From Eutreptiella sp. 'Long Island Sound 2002' (Eukaryota > Euglenozoa > Euglenophyceae > Eutreptiales > Eutreptiaceae), in contig OZ038379.1 in the NCBI GenBank assembly GCA_964036045.1, forward strand, positions 114,665,604 to 114,729,603: a stretch of DNA of 64,000 bases, given 5' to 3'. This document shows positions 1 to 11,043 of the stretch, piece after piece (the stretch's first letter is position 1; every line of letters starts with the position of its first letter). The notes below the pieces were generated by a model. It had not been told where the DNA came from, made no database searches, and saw only the letters and a program-made list of their open reading frames with translations. The position numbers were made by a program, and so were the translations under genes.

Positions 1-700
1 TCGTAGCCAGTTCCTTACCTTCTCTTGCGCCATGAGAATACGCACCATGGTCTTGAAAGAACGAATTTGTCTCTCACACGGTGGGTTCTTGGTACAGAAG
101 TACGGAGTGCCAGCGAGGATTTGGCCACCGAGCGCATGCAGCACACCGCGGTAGCAGTTGCGTGCCGTTGTTATCCGCACGTCTTGATCGGAGTGGATGA
201 CTTTTGGTAAACCGTATAATTGCACCAATTCTTCTAACAATGTCTTCAACCCTGTTTCAGTGTCCGCTTTCTTGTTCATAGGGAATACCCGTACAACTCT
301 GGAAAGCCCGCAAGTGACCAACAACGCGAATTTGTGACCGGTGGAGCAGCAAGTGCATGAAGTCCAGGTACCTGACAGACTTCACGGTGTGAGGTACGGG
401 CACATTTCCAATTTCTCCACGGTGAATTGGGCTATTAGGTTTTCCTAGAATGCAGTGGCAGTCATTCGTCCCGGTGGTCATGAGGTTTTTCTTCTTAGTC
501 TCATTTCTGTTACGGTGGAAGTGGTAGTCAAAGAACCACAAGGATGGTTGCACAACTAGATGCCCGTTGACGGTGTGACACCGTCGAAGAGTTTCTTTGA
601 GGTGGGATCAGGTACGCATACTCGGTCGTGCTTGTACAGCGCGTCCTTCGTCATTGCCCACTATTTGCCTGCGATCAACTGCATTTGGCTTGGTTGTAAT
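1..700 (-). pseudogene. Gypsy integrase remnant (zinc-binding and DDE core), truncated by window
   Basis: The integrase would insert the element cDNA into the genome. The minus-strand translation shows an N-terminal segment with a His/Cys cluster (about 553-430), then a catalytic core. Candidate catalytic residues are Asp in YLDFM (362-364), Asp in HSDQD (187-189) and Glu in CERQIRSF (73-75). The last two are separated by 37 residues, close to the D,D(35)E spacing of retroviral-type integrases. A frameshift lies near 340-300 between the first Asp and the rest of the core, and TAG codons occur near 650 and 557. The C-terminal part is beyond the window start. Homology is clear but the product is not functional as it stands. 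Confidence 0.8.
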
Positions 701-1569
701 TGGTTCATTATCGCGGCGTAGTCCTTCAACACGTCCTCTCTTCCACACCTCCGTTGTGCATGTCTAGTTTTCATGAATGGGTCTAGCCGGACATCCATCT
801 TGGCGAATGCGTCCTTTGCTAGCTTTTCCGAGGATTGTCTCATACATTCGTCGAACCAGTTACGGCTCAGGTAATCACTCAGCTCGTCCTTGAGTCCTTG
901 GATGTGGTGAACGGCCGGTTGTAGCTTAGACAGCAATACCCACTAGTGCCGTAGTCGTTATCGTTGCGGTGGCGGAGACGCCATAACGTACGTCACCGAC
1001 TCCTGATCACATAGCCAGGTTATTGGATTGTTGCCGATCATCCTATGTTTACCGGCGAGGACCAATACTCCTATAAGCAGTTCTTGCTCGTACGTGTGGT
1101 ACTTCGAGCGAATTGTATTCCTTTTCCAGCTCCAATGTCCGAGTGGGACCAACCGCCATTCTTCTTCATTATAAGAGTGTTTCAGCGTGCCGTCTCGGTT
1201 CACTGCTTGCGTCTTGAGTGTTTCGTTGATCTCTTTGCATCGTTCAATTCAGAGGGTTTGCCATTGGAAGAGAGTCCCGCCTCCGCCCACATTGGAACCG
1301 TCGTAGAAGAACACGATTTCTTGCTTTGCTCGCGGCACACCGAGAGGGATTGCTTCGCAGATCTTGGTCTTCGATTCTTCCAAGTTAATCTTTTCCTCGC
1401 CTGCCACTTGCACGGAGTGTTGTCCTTGATGAGATCCGTTAGTGTTGCCGAGGACTCGGTGAAATTCTTGACATGTCTCCCGTAGAAGGTGCAAAAGTTG
1501 CCGCATCTTCTTAACACCTTCGGGTTTTCCTTTGACTCCGTCCATTGTGAAGTTCATCACGGGCTTCAT
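661..1569 (-). pseudogene. Gypsy RNase H and connection region remnant
   Basis: This is the RNase H part of pol, which removes RNA from the RNA/DNA hybrid during reverse transcription. Reading down the minus strand: a connection segment (1,569-1,330), a stretch IVFFYDGSNVGGGGTLFQW (about 1,324-1,268) holding the first Asp of an RNase H fold, then SKYHTYEQELLIGVLVLAG (about 1,110-1,050) with the Glu of the second motif, and NNPITWLCDQESVTYV (about 1,030-985) with the third Asp. The following VHHIQGLKDELSDYLSRN (about 915-862) is the usual junction between RNase H and integrase in gypsy pol. Stops and frame changes occur near 1,250 (TGA), 1,200 and 940. Confidence 0.8.
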
Positions 1570-1599
1570 TTTGTCCTCACAAGGTCCCTAGTGGCCGTC

Positions 1600-2302
1600 A
1601 CGGACTCAAAAACCTAGGTACTCCAGCATTTTGAGGAACTCGCATTTTTCTAGCGGCATGCGAAGGTGTTGCTCCACACACACGTCGAAGAACTCCGATA
1701 GTAGCAACAAGTGGTCCTCTATCGAATTCGTGGCTACTAGCACATCGTCGTGTGAGCTTCGGCCACAACTCCTCGTTCGAGCAACACCTCCACTACTGGC
1801 CGTTGTTTTAGGATTGTGAGCACTGATTCATCAGTTCCTGGAACAACGTAGGGGCGTCGGCAATGCCAAAGACCATGACAAGCCATCGGAACACCCTTTC
1901 GTTCGGTGTCCAGAACGCCATCAACTCCTTGGCACGCTCAGTCAAGTCGACTTGCCAGAACACTGATCTTTTGTCCATCTTGCACTTGAACTTGCACGAC
2001 ACGGCATTTCCGATGGTGTTTTCCATCACAAGGAGATTGTTGGCGTACAGCTTGATAATCTTGTTCAACTTGCAATAGTCGACTACTAGCCTTTTCGCCG
2101 TCGATCCAGGTTTGGCCACGAGGAAACACAACGAGCAGTGCTCCGGGATCCCGGTGTCCTTGTAAGCTTCGTCGTGCGCGGGGCGGATGTCGGGTGCATG
2201 TGTTGCTTCGCGTGTAGGCCAAGCCTCGCGCGTAGGACTTGCTTCGCGTGCGAGCCTTACTCTCCTCCATGCGCGTGGGTGCCTCCGTGCGCGCACTGAC
2301 AT
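1600..2302 (-). pseudogene. Gypsy reverse transcriptase remnant
   Basis: This is the polymerase domain of the retroelement. The open segment 2,302-1,808 shows fingers and palm motifs: a PEHCSLCFLVAK segment, RLVVDYCKLNK, then KMDKRSVFWQVDL with the motif A Asp, and WLVMVFGIADAPTLFQELMN (motif B). The frame then shifts. Motif C is seen as SHDDVLVAT, with its paired Asp codons at 1,744-1,749, followed by a thumb-like KCEFLKMLEYLGF near 1,640-1,610. A TGA follows directly after LGF and a TAG soon after. Upstream of about 2,150 the sequence is Arg-rich and looks unrelated to a protease. Confidence 0.85.
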
Positions 2303-2410
2303 GAATGCGTGGGAGTTGGTACTGGCTTCGTGTTGGGTCTTTTAGTTGGAATGCTATTGCTGTTGTTCATCTTATGTAATGCTGACTTTCCTGACTCTCT
2401 CAACCTTGCA

Positions 2411-2446
2411 TCTCCCTCTCTCTCTCTCGCTCTCTCTCTCTCGCTC
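2411..2446. repeat. (CT)n microsatellite
   Basis: An uninterrupted pyrimidine stretch, mainly CTCTCT with a few CG steps. On the minus strand it makes an open frame of alternating Arg and Glu, which should not be read as a protein domain. Confidence 0.85.
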
Positions 2447-2562
2447 CATGTACTCTCCCTCGCTTGCCACTCCCGTTTTAGCGTAACCCCTCGACGCACG
2501 CAAATTCTTCCAACTGTCCTATCTTCTCGCCTTTTAGCCTTAGAACGTTTGCCCGGGGCCAT

Positions 2563-3339
2563 GTCGAACAGCTAGGTTGCAGAACTATAGGACTAGACTG
2601 GGGATGATGAAATGTGATGATGATGGAGATGATGAAAATCTCCGATTTCAACATTTCCGAAATCTGCCGGGCATTGTCTTGGAGCAGCTACAACTTCAAC
2701 CTCTGCAACCAGAAAGATTTTTGCCTTACACCCTAGGACAAAGCAAAAATTTGGAATCGATGTTGCTCATGAAAGTCCACCACCAATTGTAGATCCATAG
2801 GCACAAAAGGCTAAACAAGGAACCGATGCACTTGTGCTATCCTTTAGAGTGTATAATATACATAAAAGTATAGTTCCGTCCCTTTCGGGCTCCTATCTAC
2901 CATCTTGGTTCAATTCTGACCTTTATTTCCCCAACCGACAACTCAGTTGGATTGGCTTACATAGATCCACCATGTGGACCATCATGCCATTTCTGCATCA
3001 AGGATTGATTGTGTACAATTGATCCAGCCATTCGTCAGTTTTACTGTACATTTTCACTTATCATGATATGAATTCTCGGATTTGTTGCATTGCGTGTATT
3101 TGTGCGGAAACTTCATTATTTGGCCGTCCTAATTTCACATTGGAAGCCGAATGCTCAAAGAAATAGGCTTCTTTGCGAAACGAAATAGCTTCAGTGCTTC
3201 CATCTAACCGTGTTGCGGAATAAAGGCCAAATCATTGGGGTGTGGAGAATGTTTTCCCCTAGTGTTGAGAGGTAAGGTTGCTGGAGAAATATCGCCCCCA
3301 GGTATCTATTAGAACCCTCCGAGAACGTTCCAGCAATCT
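2563..3339. other. AT-rich intergenic stretch without a recognisable gene
   Basis: Short open frames only, none with a known motif. It begins with a GATGATGATG-like stretch near 2,605-2,640 and is otherwise AT-rich. No tRNA, splice-site pair or repeat structure stood out. Confidence 0.5.
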
Positions 3340-4010
3340 AGCGGCAAGTTAGCTTCAAGTAGCTGAGGCAATTTCAGAAGAACCACAAGCACCCTCTACA
3401 CACCCTCCTGCAGCCTGCTGCAACCGCAAGCAACCTTCGGCAATCACCAAGGAACCTCCAAGCACTTTTTGACAATTCACGGCAACCACACCAAGCAACC
3501 TCTAGGAATCTTTAGGTAAGCACCGTTGATCTCGAAAAACTTTGCAATTCTAGCACAAATCACAAAAAATTCACAAATCTTCACCACCCGGTTTTCAAGC
3601 AGGTGTTTGGCCATCTTGAGGCAATCATTAGCCATCGTTAGGCCTCTTCAACAATCCTAGTAACATATTTTCATGAATGTTGAGGCAACCTTCAACGCCC
3701 TTCACGAAATTTCTCTCAACCCCAAGCAATCTTCTCCGATGTCTAAGCAAATTTTGCGTCAGCTTCGGTAACTTCAAGCAATCACCAGGTATCCTCTAGG
3801 CAACGCCAAGAAAGTTGTTTGCAATATTTAGCGATTTGGGCACAATTTGGCGATTCGTAGAGGGTATCTTTTGCAACATCCAAGCAATCCTCCATCTTCT
3901 CCAAATACTCTCTTCCTACATCAATTTCTCTAGGCATTTTCTGCGCACCCACCAAGCAACCTCGAGCAAACCCCCAAGCCACCTCTAAGAAACTTTCAAA
4001 CGAATTCAAC
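3340..4010. repeat. Degenerate CAAGCAAC-type low-complexity tract
   Basis: Variants of CAAGCAAYC, GGCAATC and CAACCTC recur dozens of times at irregular spacing through this stretch, for example near 3,430, 3,500, 3,725, 3,775, 3,880 and 3,950. No fixed period is visible by eye. It could be an old decayed tandem repeat or the leader of a retroelement. No coding capacity is supported. Confidence 0.5.
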
Positions 4011-4263
4011 ATGCGCTCCGACCGCTTGACCACGCCAGTACAGATAATGACACGGTGGAGGTGGCGTGGGCATAATCGCATTCTCTCTCCTTTCCAAGTC
4101 AAGCAAGTTTAGGATCCACCATTGCATGTGCTTGTGCAAGGCTGTGGTGTTGGTTGTTTGGGGACACACAAAGCATTGTAAGACTACATGTGATTTTAGC
4201 CCAGGTGTGCATGGGGAGGCCTAGGGTGTTGTGGGAGTTTTGCGAAAGGAGTGGAGCAATACC

Positions 4264-4264
<1 letters not shown>

Positions 4265-4298
<34 letters not shown>
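4265..4298. repeat. (AGT)n microsatellite
   Basis: Eleven consecutive AGT triplets. They create poly-Ser/poly-Val frames on one strand and poly-Leu on the other, which explains spurious open frames here. Confidence 0.95.
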
Positions 4299-6550
4299 AT
4301 AGCAAAACCTTTGGGAAGTCAAACATGCCTCCATCCTAGCCACCACGCTTGCCCCATCAACCCCTTTATTCCGCCCCCTGCTTCATGCTGCATTTTTTTT
4401 TTACACCATGCTGGTGCTCTCCATATGCATAGCACCACACTGCTGCCCTTGTCCACATTGATGCAACCTTCCATGTGTGCAGCCCTCTACAACTGTTTTC
4501 TCGCGTACCCTCTTGGTTTCACCCTCGCACAAGACCGTTGTTGGCCAAATGCACTGCCCCTTGTGAGTATGAACATTCCCAGGCCTGTAGCCGCCCTCAT
4601 GCACTACCCCCGCTGCTGTTTGGGCGACTACAAGTCACAGCGGGCATTACTCTACAACATAGGGCGGCACCGAGTTCCCCAAGACCACTTGGGGATACAA
4701 AGAGGTTTGAGGGTATGCATGAGGAAGTTGTGGGCGCTTTTGGGAAAATGTGGAGCATTGTACCAGCACACTGTATTGTCGGCATTGATAGGGAGACTTT
4801 GGGCGCTGTGTTCCTATAGAACAAACTTGACTCGCCCACCCCTTGTCCCTTTGTGTGATTCTTGAGGACACTGCTAGCCCCTAGGTTCCCTTTGCGGAGT
4901 GATCATGGGCTTGGTGCCTTCCGTCCCAGCCAAAGGGGGAGGCGAGTTGGCCCAACGACCTACCCTCCTGCAACGCAGTGCACATAGAGCAAGAGATGGC
5001 ATCCAGAGGGAGGTGGTACCGCCAAGGGGCTTGGGTAGGAACGGCATGCATAGGCAAGCATAAGTAAGGAGGGAAGAGGGAGGCAAAGGTTGAAGCAAGG
5101 GATGGTTGTCGCCTGTTCTGTGCCTCGAAGTGACTACATTTCATTCGGCACCTTGTGTATAGTGTTGTTTCATAGTGGATTTTTTTAGAAGGCTGCATTG
5201 ATACTCCAAATTGGTCCAATTCCATGTTACCTTCATACCTTCATCATACCTTCACTAGTATGTGGTGTGGGGGTTGGAGTCTTTTTGGACCATGTGTGGG
5301 GCCGGGGAGGGGGATGTGTTTGTATATGAGTCTATATGGGTTTGAGTTGGGTCTTTGAGGGGGGCAAGCAGCACGTCCGTGGGTCCATGTAAGGATAGTA
5401 CCGTGCTCATGCTTGATAACGGAGTTGTTCATTTTCACATTGGCTGTTTGGTGGTGGAGTGGGTCACGACAAGTTGCAAGGGGTGGTAGTGGGAAGGGCA
5501 ACACTATGCATAACACCTGATATGATGTCTGAACTTCACAGCGAAACCCCAATTTTTTTGTCAATGGATAGGAAGTCCGATAACCTTCAATCTCATGAAC
5601 TTTGCTATTCTCCCTAGCCACACGTAGGAGCTATAGGAAGCGAGGATCCATGGTTGTTGTTCACTAGGACAAGGGAGATGTGTTGTCTACACGTCCAAAG
5701 TCTCCAAAGTCCAAAGTCTTGAATATTCTGCACCTCAAAGATGGGGCTGCCTAGGAACAACTGTAATCGAGGATGTGCTGGGCATACCGGTGTTAGTTGT
5801 CTCCCAATTAGTGTGCAAGCATGTACTCTAGATGGTAAATTAGCGGCGTTGGTAGCTTTGCACGAGGTTAGATAACATACAAGGCCCCTAAGTTGTCGTC
5901 TGTGTAGGGGCTCGCCTTTCACATACTGCCTACCGTCGCTACACAGCGCGGTGGGACTAGCCGGTTTTTCAGCCGGTGGTCTCAAATGATATTGAGGTCC
6001 GCAACCACAGTGCCGAAATGTGGTGCAAACATTGTTGTGTACTTATGTAACATGATGACACAAGCTTTGCCACTAAACATATCAAAGGAAGTGTTCACCA
6101 GACGTTGAAAAAGGAGGGGAAATTGGTGAGTGTGTGATGTAACAGCATGGAGAAAGGCAAACGTCCACAATGCACTATAAGCTAACCGTAAGCATCTAGA
6201 AGGTTTCAAGAAGTCACATCAAAGATCCGTTCTTTGCCAACGACAAGGCGTGCGATAACAGCGTACGATGCCGTGACCGTGAGTTTGCGGGGACTCAGGG
6301 GCAAGAAACATGCGGCGGCTGCGGTTTCTTTGGCGCATCTTGCTGGTGAGGAAGTGCGCCTTGCACAAGAACAAGGGGTGTTAACCCCTCCCCCCCCCCA
6401 TGGGGCACCAACAACATCCGTGTGTTGGTATGCCCGGACACCACGCCGTTGAGGCCGTCCGCTGCCACTCGCTCGCCATCCGCTCCGATGTGTTTGTTGG
6501 GGTTTGTCGTGGTGGCCTGGCTAGCGCGAGGAACCCAGACCATTGGGTAT
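4299..6550. other. Gene-poor stretch, nothing recognised
   Basis: Several medium open frames exist on both strands (about 4,250-4,865 plus; 4,881-5,225, 5,244-5,621 and 5,614-5,985 minus). They overlap each other in competing frames, mostly lack an ATG, and show no domain or signal peptide I can recognise. I see no RNA gene. The sequence is treated as intergenic or decayed. Confidence 0.4.
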
Positions 6551-6558
6551 TGTGGCAA

Positions 6559-6665
6559 GGGGGGGGGGGGGCGAGAAAAAATTCACCGCGGCAGGCAAAA
6601 TTTTGAACCCAAGGGGGGGGGACAAGTGTCGCAGTTGAAAAAAAAAACCCAAAGTTGAAAAAGTG
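6559..6665. repeat. Dispersed poly-G / GTTGAAAAAAA motif, copy 1
   Basis: Runs of 9-12 G are followed by an ordered set of blocks: CCGCGG, an AGGCAAAATTTTG-like block, another G run, GTGTCGCAGTTGAAAAAAA. The same order recurs at about 17,437-17,500 (CCGCGGG, AGGAATTTTTG, GGGG, GTGTCGCCGTTGAAAAAAA). This suggests two copies of one short dispersed repeat, possibly a transposon end. Confidence 0.5.
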
Positions 6666-6669
6666 CCCT

Positions 6670-7200
6670 ATTTCGGGGGTATGTCCGGGACCATTGTTGG
6701 GGTTAAAAAGAAGCATGTCAGTGGCGCACACTTGATCCCACCGGAGCGATTGCGGCATTGGACGTCGTGGTGGACGGTTCATCACACAAGGTAATTCTCA
6801 CCGAGCTTGGAAGGTCAAAGCTGCCACTGCAGCTATGCCGCAATCCAGAGGTTCGCTTGTTTGGGTAGTACGCTCTTTTTTGCAAGTCTTACTGCCATAG
6901 TATGGGCCCCCGGGGGCGCCGTCCACACTTGTGTGTCTTGCTCATACGTTGTTCGTTTGTTTGTTTGGGCCTCGGCTATGTGGTCAGACACGTGGTGAAT
7001 GGAATCACTAGGCACTGATTTTCGTTACACATCTCAAAAAGTGTTGGTCAACTGTTGCTTTGTCGTGTTGAATGTTCGTTCTTTTCGTGAATATGACTGG
7101 GCTATGCGGTCACACACATGGCCCGTGGGAGTTCTAGGACAGTCCGAGCATCCGTGTTCAACGCTCTTCCCCGCGTTTTCGTTGCAAATACTACAAATCT
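6670..7200. other. Intergenic stretch, nothing recognised
   Basis: Only short frames without ATG starts or motifs. No repeat or RNA structure was noticed. Confidence 0.4.
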
Positions 7201-7270
7201 TTCACCTCCTCACAAATGGCTGACATGCGCGCCCTCCCTCCTGCGTGCCTCCCCTTAGGATTGCCGCAGG

Positions 7271-8506
7271 GTGGCCCACCGCCACATCCCGACGAAGAAG
7301 TGGCAGCGCCCCTGTGGCAAGGTCTTGCCTACAGTGCAGACCCCAAAGGGCAAGGCGTGTGGCATCCAAAGCTCACGTGCCCACCACACGGATCGGATGG
7401 GGTATGGCAAAGTCGTACCGGATTTCTTTCTGAGTAGCGTCGCCTCAAATATTTCCCGACTGAGCATGCTCCTCAGTGTAGAAAAGCATCCGGAGCTCCT
7501 CGGGGCTATCCGGCTCGCTTCAATATTGGTTGCAGCTGGTGCAGCCGTTGTAGCAGAGCTCGTGCCCACTCTCCCGGTGCCACACCCGGATGAGGGCTCC
7601 ATAGATGTTGCGGTGGGGATGAACCTTGATGCTCCGATTCCCCTTCGTGAGCGCCAGTGTCCCAGGGTGCTTCCTAGGCAAGCCCCTCTAGTGCAGCAGC
7701 TGCAGCGAATGTACCCCGTCGTGCGGGGCAACTTTGAGAAGTCGCCCTAGCAATTGTGCCACTGCCTAGGGCTATTCGCCTTCGATTGCCGTACAGGTGG
7801 TCGTTGGGACTACATAGCGCACCGCTACGGCCCCTATCTGCGGTGCCTAGATTTGCTATGGGGGAAGCATGCCGCTAGGCTTAACAGCTGGATGAACACC
7901 ATCATCCATCTAAAGGACACGGAGCCGCATTACCGGCAAGGGCGCCACGTGCCAACCCGCCGCCGTGACGAGACCAACGATAGGGGTTACTTTGCCCATG
8001 AGACGCTGGCCTAGTTGCAAGAGGACGTGCAACAGTTCCGGTAGCGTTGCTAGACCTATAAGGCGCTTGTTGTTGCCATAGCCCACGACGACCGTCCCCT
8101 TGCTGGGCATCGGGTAGCAATCCTCTTGAAAGCCAAGTGGGGTCCTGCCAAAGTGTTGGGGCACCTCTACGAGGCATTGAGCGCACAGCCGTTGGACGCC
8201 CAGGACAGGCATATGGCCGCGCTAGCAGCACCCGGCGTTTCAGGGCCCAAGCTGCTGCAAGCACTGAACGACGTTGGGTACCTACCGAGGTACGGCACGG
8301 GCCGCAGGCACGTTGAGGGAGCCCCCCCTGTACGCCCCAATGAGCCGCCCAGTTTGCCTTGGCTTCTGTAGGCCCTAAGCCACGTCGCGGGCGCCCATGT
8401 ATGGCACTTGTGCATCGACGAAATCCATGTGGAGGACGTCATCACTGTCTCTCGCGAGGCACCCGTAATCTGTACGCTACGTGTCGCCGGCATCCCATGC
8501 CATTGA
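7271..8506 (+). pseudogene. Long coding-like frame interrupted only by TAG codons; product unknown
   Basis: One plus-strand frame (second codon phase) reads from 7,271 to a TGA at 8,504-8,506. It is broken only by five TAG codons at 7,748, 8,012, 8,042, 8,051 and 8,369. The amino-acid composition between the stops is protein-like and continuous across them. Each TAG sits where Gln would fit, for example LQEDVQQFR-TAG-RC-TAG-TYKAL. The first 160 codons are less convincing, because another frame with an ATG at 7,216 is also open to 7,437. The segment WHLCIDEIHVEDVI (about 8,402-8,443) resembles acidic motifs seen in some transposases, but this is weak and I do not recognise the family. Either the organism reads TAG as Gln or this is a decayed gene. 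Confidence 0.45.
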
Positions 8507-8594
8507 CTATTGGCGAAGATGTGGAGGCTCCGGCACACCGGCTGGAGCATGACCGAGATACAGAGATACATACCACACTGCCAACCAAGCGACG

Positions 8595-8825
8595 GTGGTG
8601 TTTCTAGCTCCCCAATCAGAGGAGGGGTACTCTACGATCCGTGTTTGGGTCATCCCCACGTGCAGCAGGCTCAAGGCACAGCCCTGCCGTGCTGTGCGGA
8701 AACACATGGCGGAGCTCTGCGGCAATGCTGCATTTCAGGACCACCACGGTTTTCTCCTATCCAGTGATACGGACCGTGGTGCACAGCGGTCCCGCGAGAT
8801 GCAAGCTGCATGCGGAGGGTGCTAG
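8595..8825 (+). pseudogene. Possible continuation of the preceding coding-like region
   Basis: The frame changes after 8,506. An open stretch here reads VFLAPQSEEGYSTIRVWVIP followed by a basic CRAVRKHMAEL segment. The pattern faintly resembles the mid-part of tyrosine recombinases, but no catalytic Arg/His/Tyr set can be followed, so I give no function. It ends at a TAG at 8,823-8,825. Confidence 0.25.
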
Positions 8826-9341
8826 CACCCAATGCTCGATGTCTCAGATTGCACAAATTGCATTCCAAATTGATGAGTTCGGAATTTTTGGAAACTTTGA
8901 CCCCCCTCCATTTGATGGGTGTCCCACATGTTGGAGGGGACAAGCCTTGTTTTGCCGCCCGAGTTGTCTTTTGGTGCGCTACAAGAGCTACAGATCCATC
9001 GTGACAACCCCAAGCCTGCTTAACCCCCCCCACCCCTGCCACAAGACAAACAAGAGGTTGGGCCCGCGTTCGATCTCTTGAAGTCGATGGCTGAAGTAGG
9101 CCGGGCAGTCCTTGACAACCTTGCCCCGCCGCCCTCTCTGCCCCACGCTGCCCACGATGCCTTTGTGTTTGGGACGGCACTTCAAAAAATTCATAGGGGG
9201 GTTTATAACACAAAGCTGGCGCCAACAGTAGCACTGGAAGATATCACGAATACATGATAGACCTCATCGAGCTTCGGTGTCAACCTTTTCGGGATTGCCG
9301 GTGGTAGCATTTTGTTCGCACAGTCTAGGCTTTCCTGGTGA
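8826..9341. other. Intergenic or decayed stretch
   Basis: It holds a 10-bp palindrome (GTGCTAGCAC, about 8,818-8,827) and AT-rich sequence. Competing short open frames give no recognisable product. Confidence 0.35.
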
Positions 9342-9785
9342 TTGCCGCCTTTCTCCAAAGGCTGGCCAAAAATGGGCATGGAGCACAAAAAAGTTTTTCC
9401 ATGCGTGTGTGGCAACCACAGGGCGGAGGAAGGTCTTTGCCTTGTAAGGACAATAGTGATTGACCGCAACTGCTCGCTGGCTGAGCTGGCTCTACTGTTG
9501 TCGGCTACACTGGCTGTCGCCCCAATCTACAGCCGCCACCCCATCTGGCAGCAGAAGCGGTCCCGCTTTTCTTCCATAGACCGTGTGCAGCCACGCCACT
9601 ACACTGCGGACATGGACATCAGCCGGGTCGACCCACCCTCCGTTTGCCATCGGGCTGCCGACAAGGCCCTTGCGGTTGTCCGCCAGGGGTGGCCCGGTGC
9701 AGCGTACCCTGATCCTAAGGAGTGTAATTTTTTTGAACCATTCGGGGAGGGCCTTTTGCATGTTGGCCTAACCATGTGTGGGTGA
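9342..9785 (+). pseudogene. Coding-like open frame, unknown product
   Basis: A 147-codon plus-strand frame with mixed, protein-like composition ends at TGA. It starts with a plausible hydrophobic/Cys patch (VFPCVCGNHRAEEGLCLV), then a Leu/Ala-rich helix, then a charged region. It lacks a good start codon and there is no match I recognise. It may be an exon or a fragment of the same decayed gene cluster as its neighbours. Confidence 0.25.
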
Positions 9786-10401
9786 CTCCAAGGGATGGGG
9801 GTGGGGAAAGGGTGTACGATGTTGATACTCGCGCTGAGCTATTTCGGGGAGCTTAAGGGTGGCGTATTGTGTATGAGGGGCGCGACATGCATATAATGAG
9901 TGCACCAAACCTGTGCATCCATGGGAAGCATGTCGGGAGGTCAGCTGACTGCCTTGCGAGGACTGCCGGCATCCCGGCTGTTAAGGGGGGTCCGGAGCCC
10001 AGAATGGTCCCATCTCAGTTGTGGAACGGCTGCCCCTTTGTGGAAATTTTGAACCTGCCAGGGCGACCATCGCAAAGTGCGCCGTTCTTGCTCATTGGGG
10101 GGAGAAGTGTCACTCACCCTTCCTGTTGGGAGCTTTCAACAGGGGCCGCCTTTGTGATAGGGATGCTGCCGAGGTTTTCTTAGAGACGGGGATGGGACAT
10201 TGTCATGGGAAGGGGCAGTGGGAAAACTGGTGCAGGTGGAATATGCTTCCTGTGAGTGGGTGAACTCTGACCTTGAAGAGGAGGTTTTGGTTTTGCAAGC
10301 GGGCTTCTTCGACAGTTGTGCCTGGCAGGTGATCAGCAAAACAAAGGCACCAGCAGTGCTACCTAGGGAGGCTACTGCCTACGAAGGGGTTTCTCCCAGC
10401 A

Positions 10402-11043
10402 ATGGTCCGTAGGCGGGATGGTGAGGTTGTTTGCAGCGTGCTAAGGTGTGGGAAGACAGTACAGGGTGGATGCGGATTCACATTGCGTTCCATGTGCACT
10501 CACAAACACTGCTCCCTCTTTCCTAAGGATTTTGTGGGGGTTGCGGCGGCGTCTTCCGTATGCGCCGGGCAAAGGGGGGTGGGGGCACATGCGCAGACGG
10601 TTTCCTACGCAAATGGGTTTTTTTGTAAGTTCAATGTACGGGCAGCACGCAAGCAGGGTGTGCAAGCCCTGCCTATTGAGTGCCTTGTCCAGCGGTGCGG
10701 GTGGCACTCGCCGCAGAAAATGCTTCGCCACTGTGAGCAGCAACAGGCGGGCCTCCGGGTTAGCGACGAGCGCACAGCGCAGCGGGACTGGGGCCGGTAT
10801 CCCGGGGGAGCCGGAGGGGGCTTTTTGTGACAAGAAGAGAAAATCCCGGTGGACGCCGCCGGAAAGGAAGCTGAAGCGCAAAAAAATGCGCAATGCGCAG
10901 TGCAACATGCCGTGCACGACGGCACACAGGATGGGGGGGGGGATGAGGCACGGGGCGTCCCTGCGCTGCTCAGCCGCGGGGTTGGGGATGACACGTTCCG
11001 CAGCCTCGGCAGCCCTTCAGAGGGGATCGGACCAGGGGCGTAG
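10402..11043 (+). pseudogene. Cys/His-rich coding-like frame, unknown product
   Basis: One frame reads from 10,402 to a TAG at 11,041 with a single TGA at 10,828. The first part is rich in Cys and His (CSVLRCGK, GGCGFTLRSMCTHKHC, ECLVQRCGWH, MLRHCEQ), which could bind metal. The second part is Gln/Ala/Gly-rich (GKEAEAQKNAQCAVQHAVH). I do not recognise a family. The minus strand also carries long frames because of the high GC content; these look like shadows. Confidence 0.25.

Larger units (their letters stand above)
1..2302 (-). mobile_element. Decayed Ty3/gypsy-type LTR retrotransposon, pol region
   Basis: Read on the minus strand, the domains come in the order reverse transcriptase (about 2,300-1,600), RNase H (about 1,570-890), then zinc-finger/integrase (about 700-1). 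This order is typical of Metaviridae (Ty3/gypsy) and differs from Ty1/copia, where integrase precedes reverse transcriptase. The reading frame changes several times and holds TGA, TAG and TAA stops, so this copy is a pseudogene. The integrase runs off the window start, so the 3' end and 3' LTR lie outside. No gag, protease or 5' LTR could be recognised above 2,302; the sequence there is simple-repeat rich. The family assignment rests on visible motifs. Confidence 0.85.

Noticed and set aside
2257-2562. 101-codon Arg/Glu-rich minus-strand ORF upstream of the gypsy RT, as gag or protease
   Set aside because: It starts with a good ATG but its composition comes from the (CT)n microsatellite; no zinc knuckle or DTG/DSG protease motif is visible.
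4881-5985. Chain of overlapping minus-strand ORFs as a gene
   Set aside because: They lack ATG starts, compete with plus-strand frames and show no motif.
8595-8825. Tyrosine recombinase (Crypton- or DIRS-type)
   Set aside because: Only a vague mid-domain resemblance; the catalytic Arg, His and Tyr residues cannot be placed.
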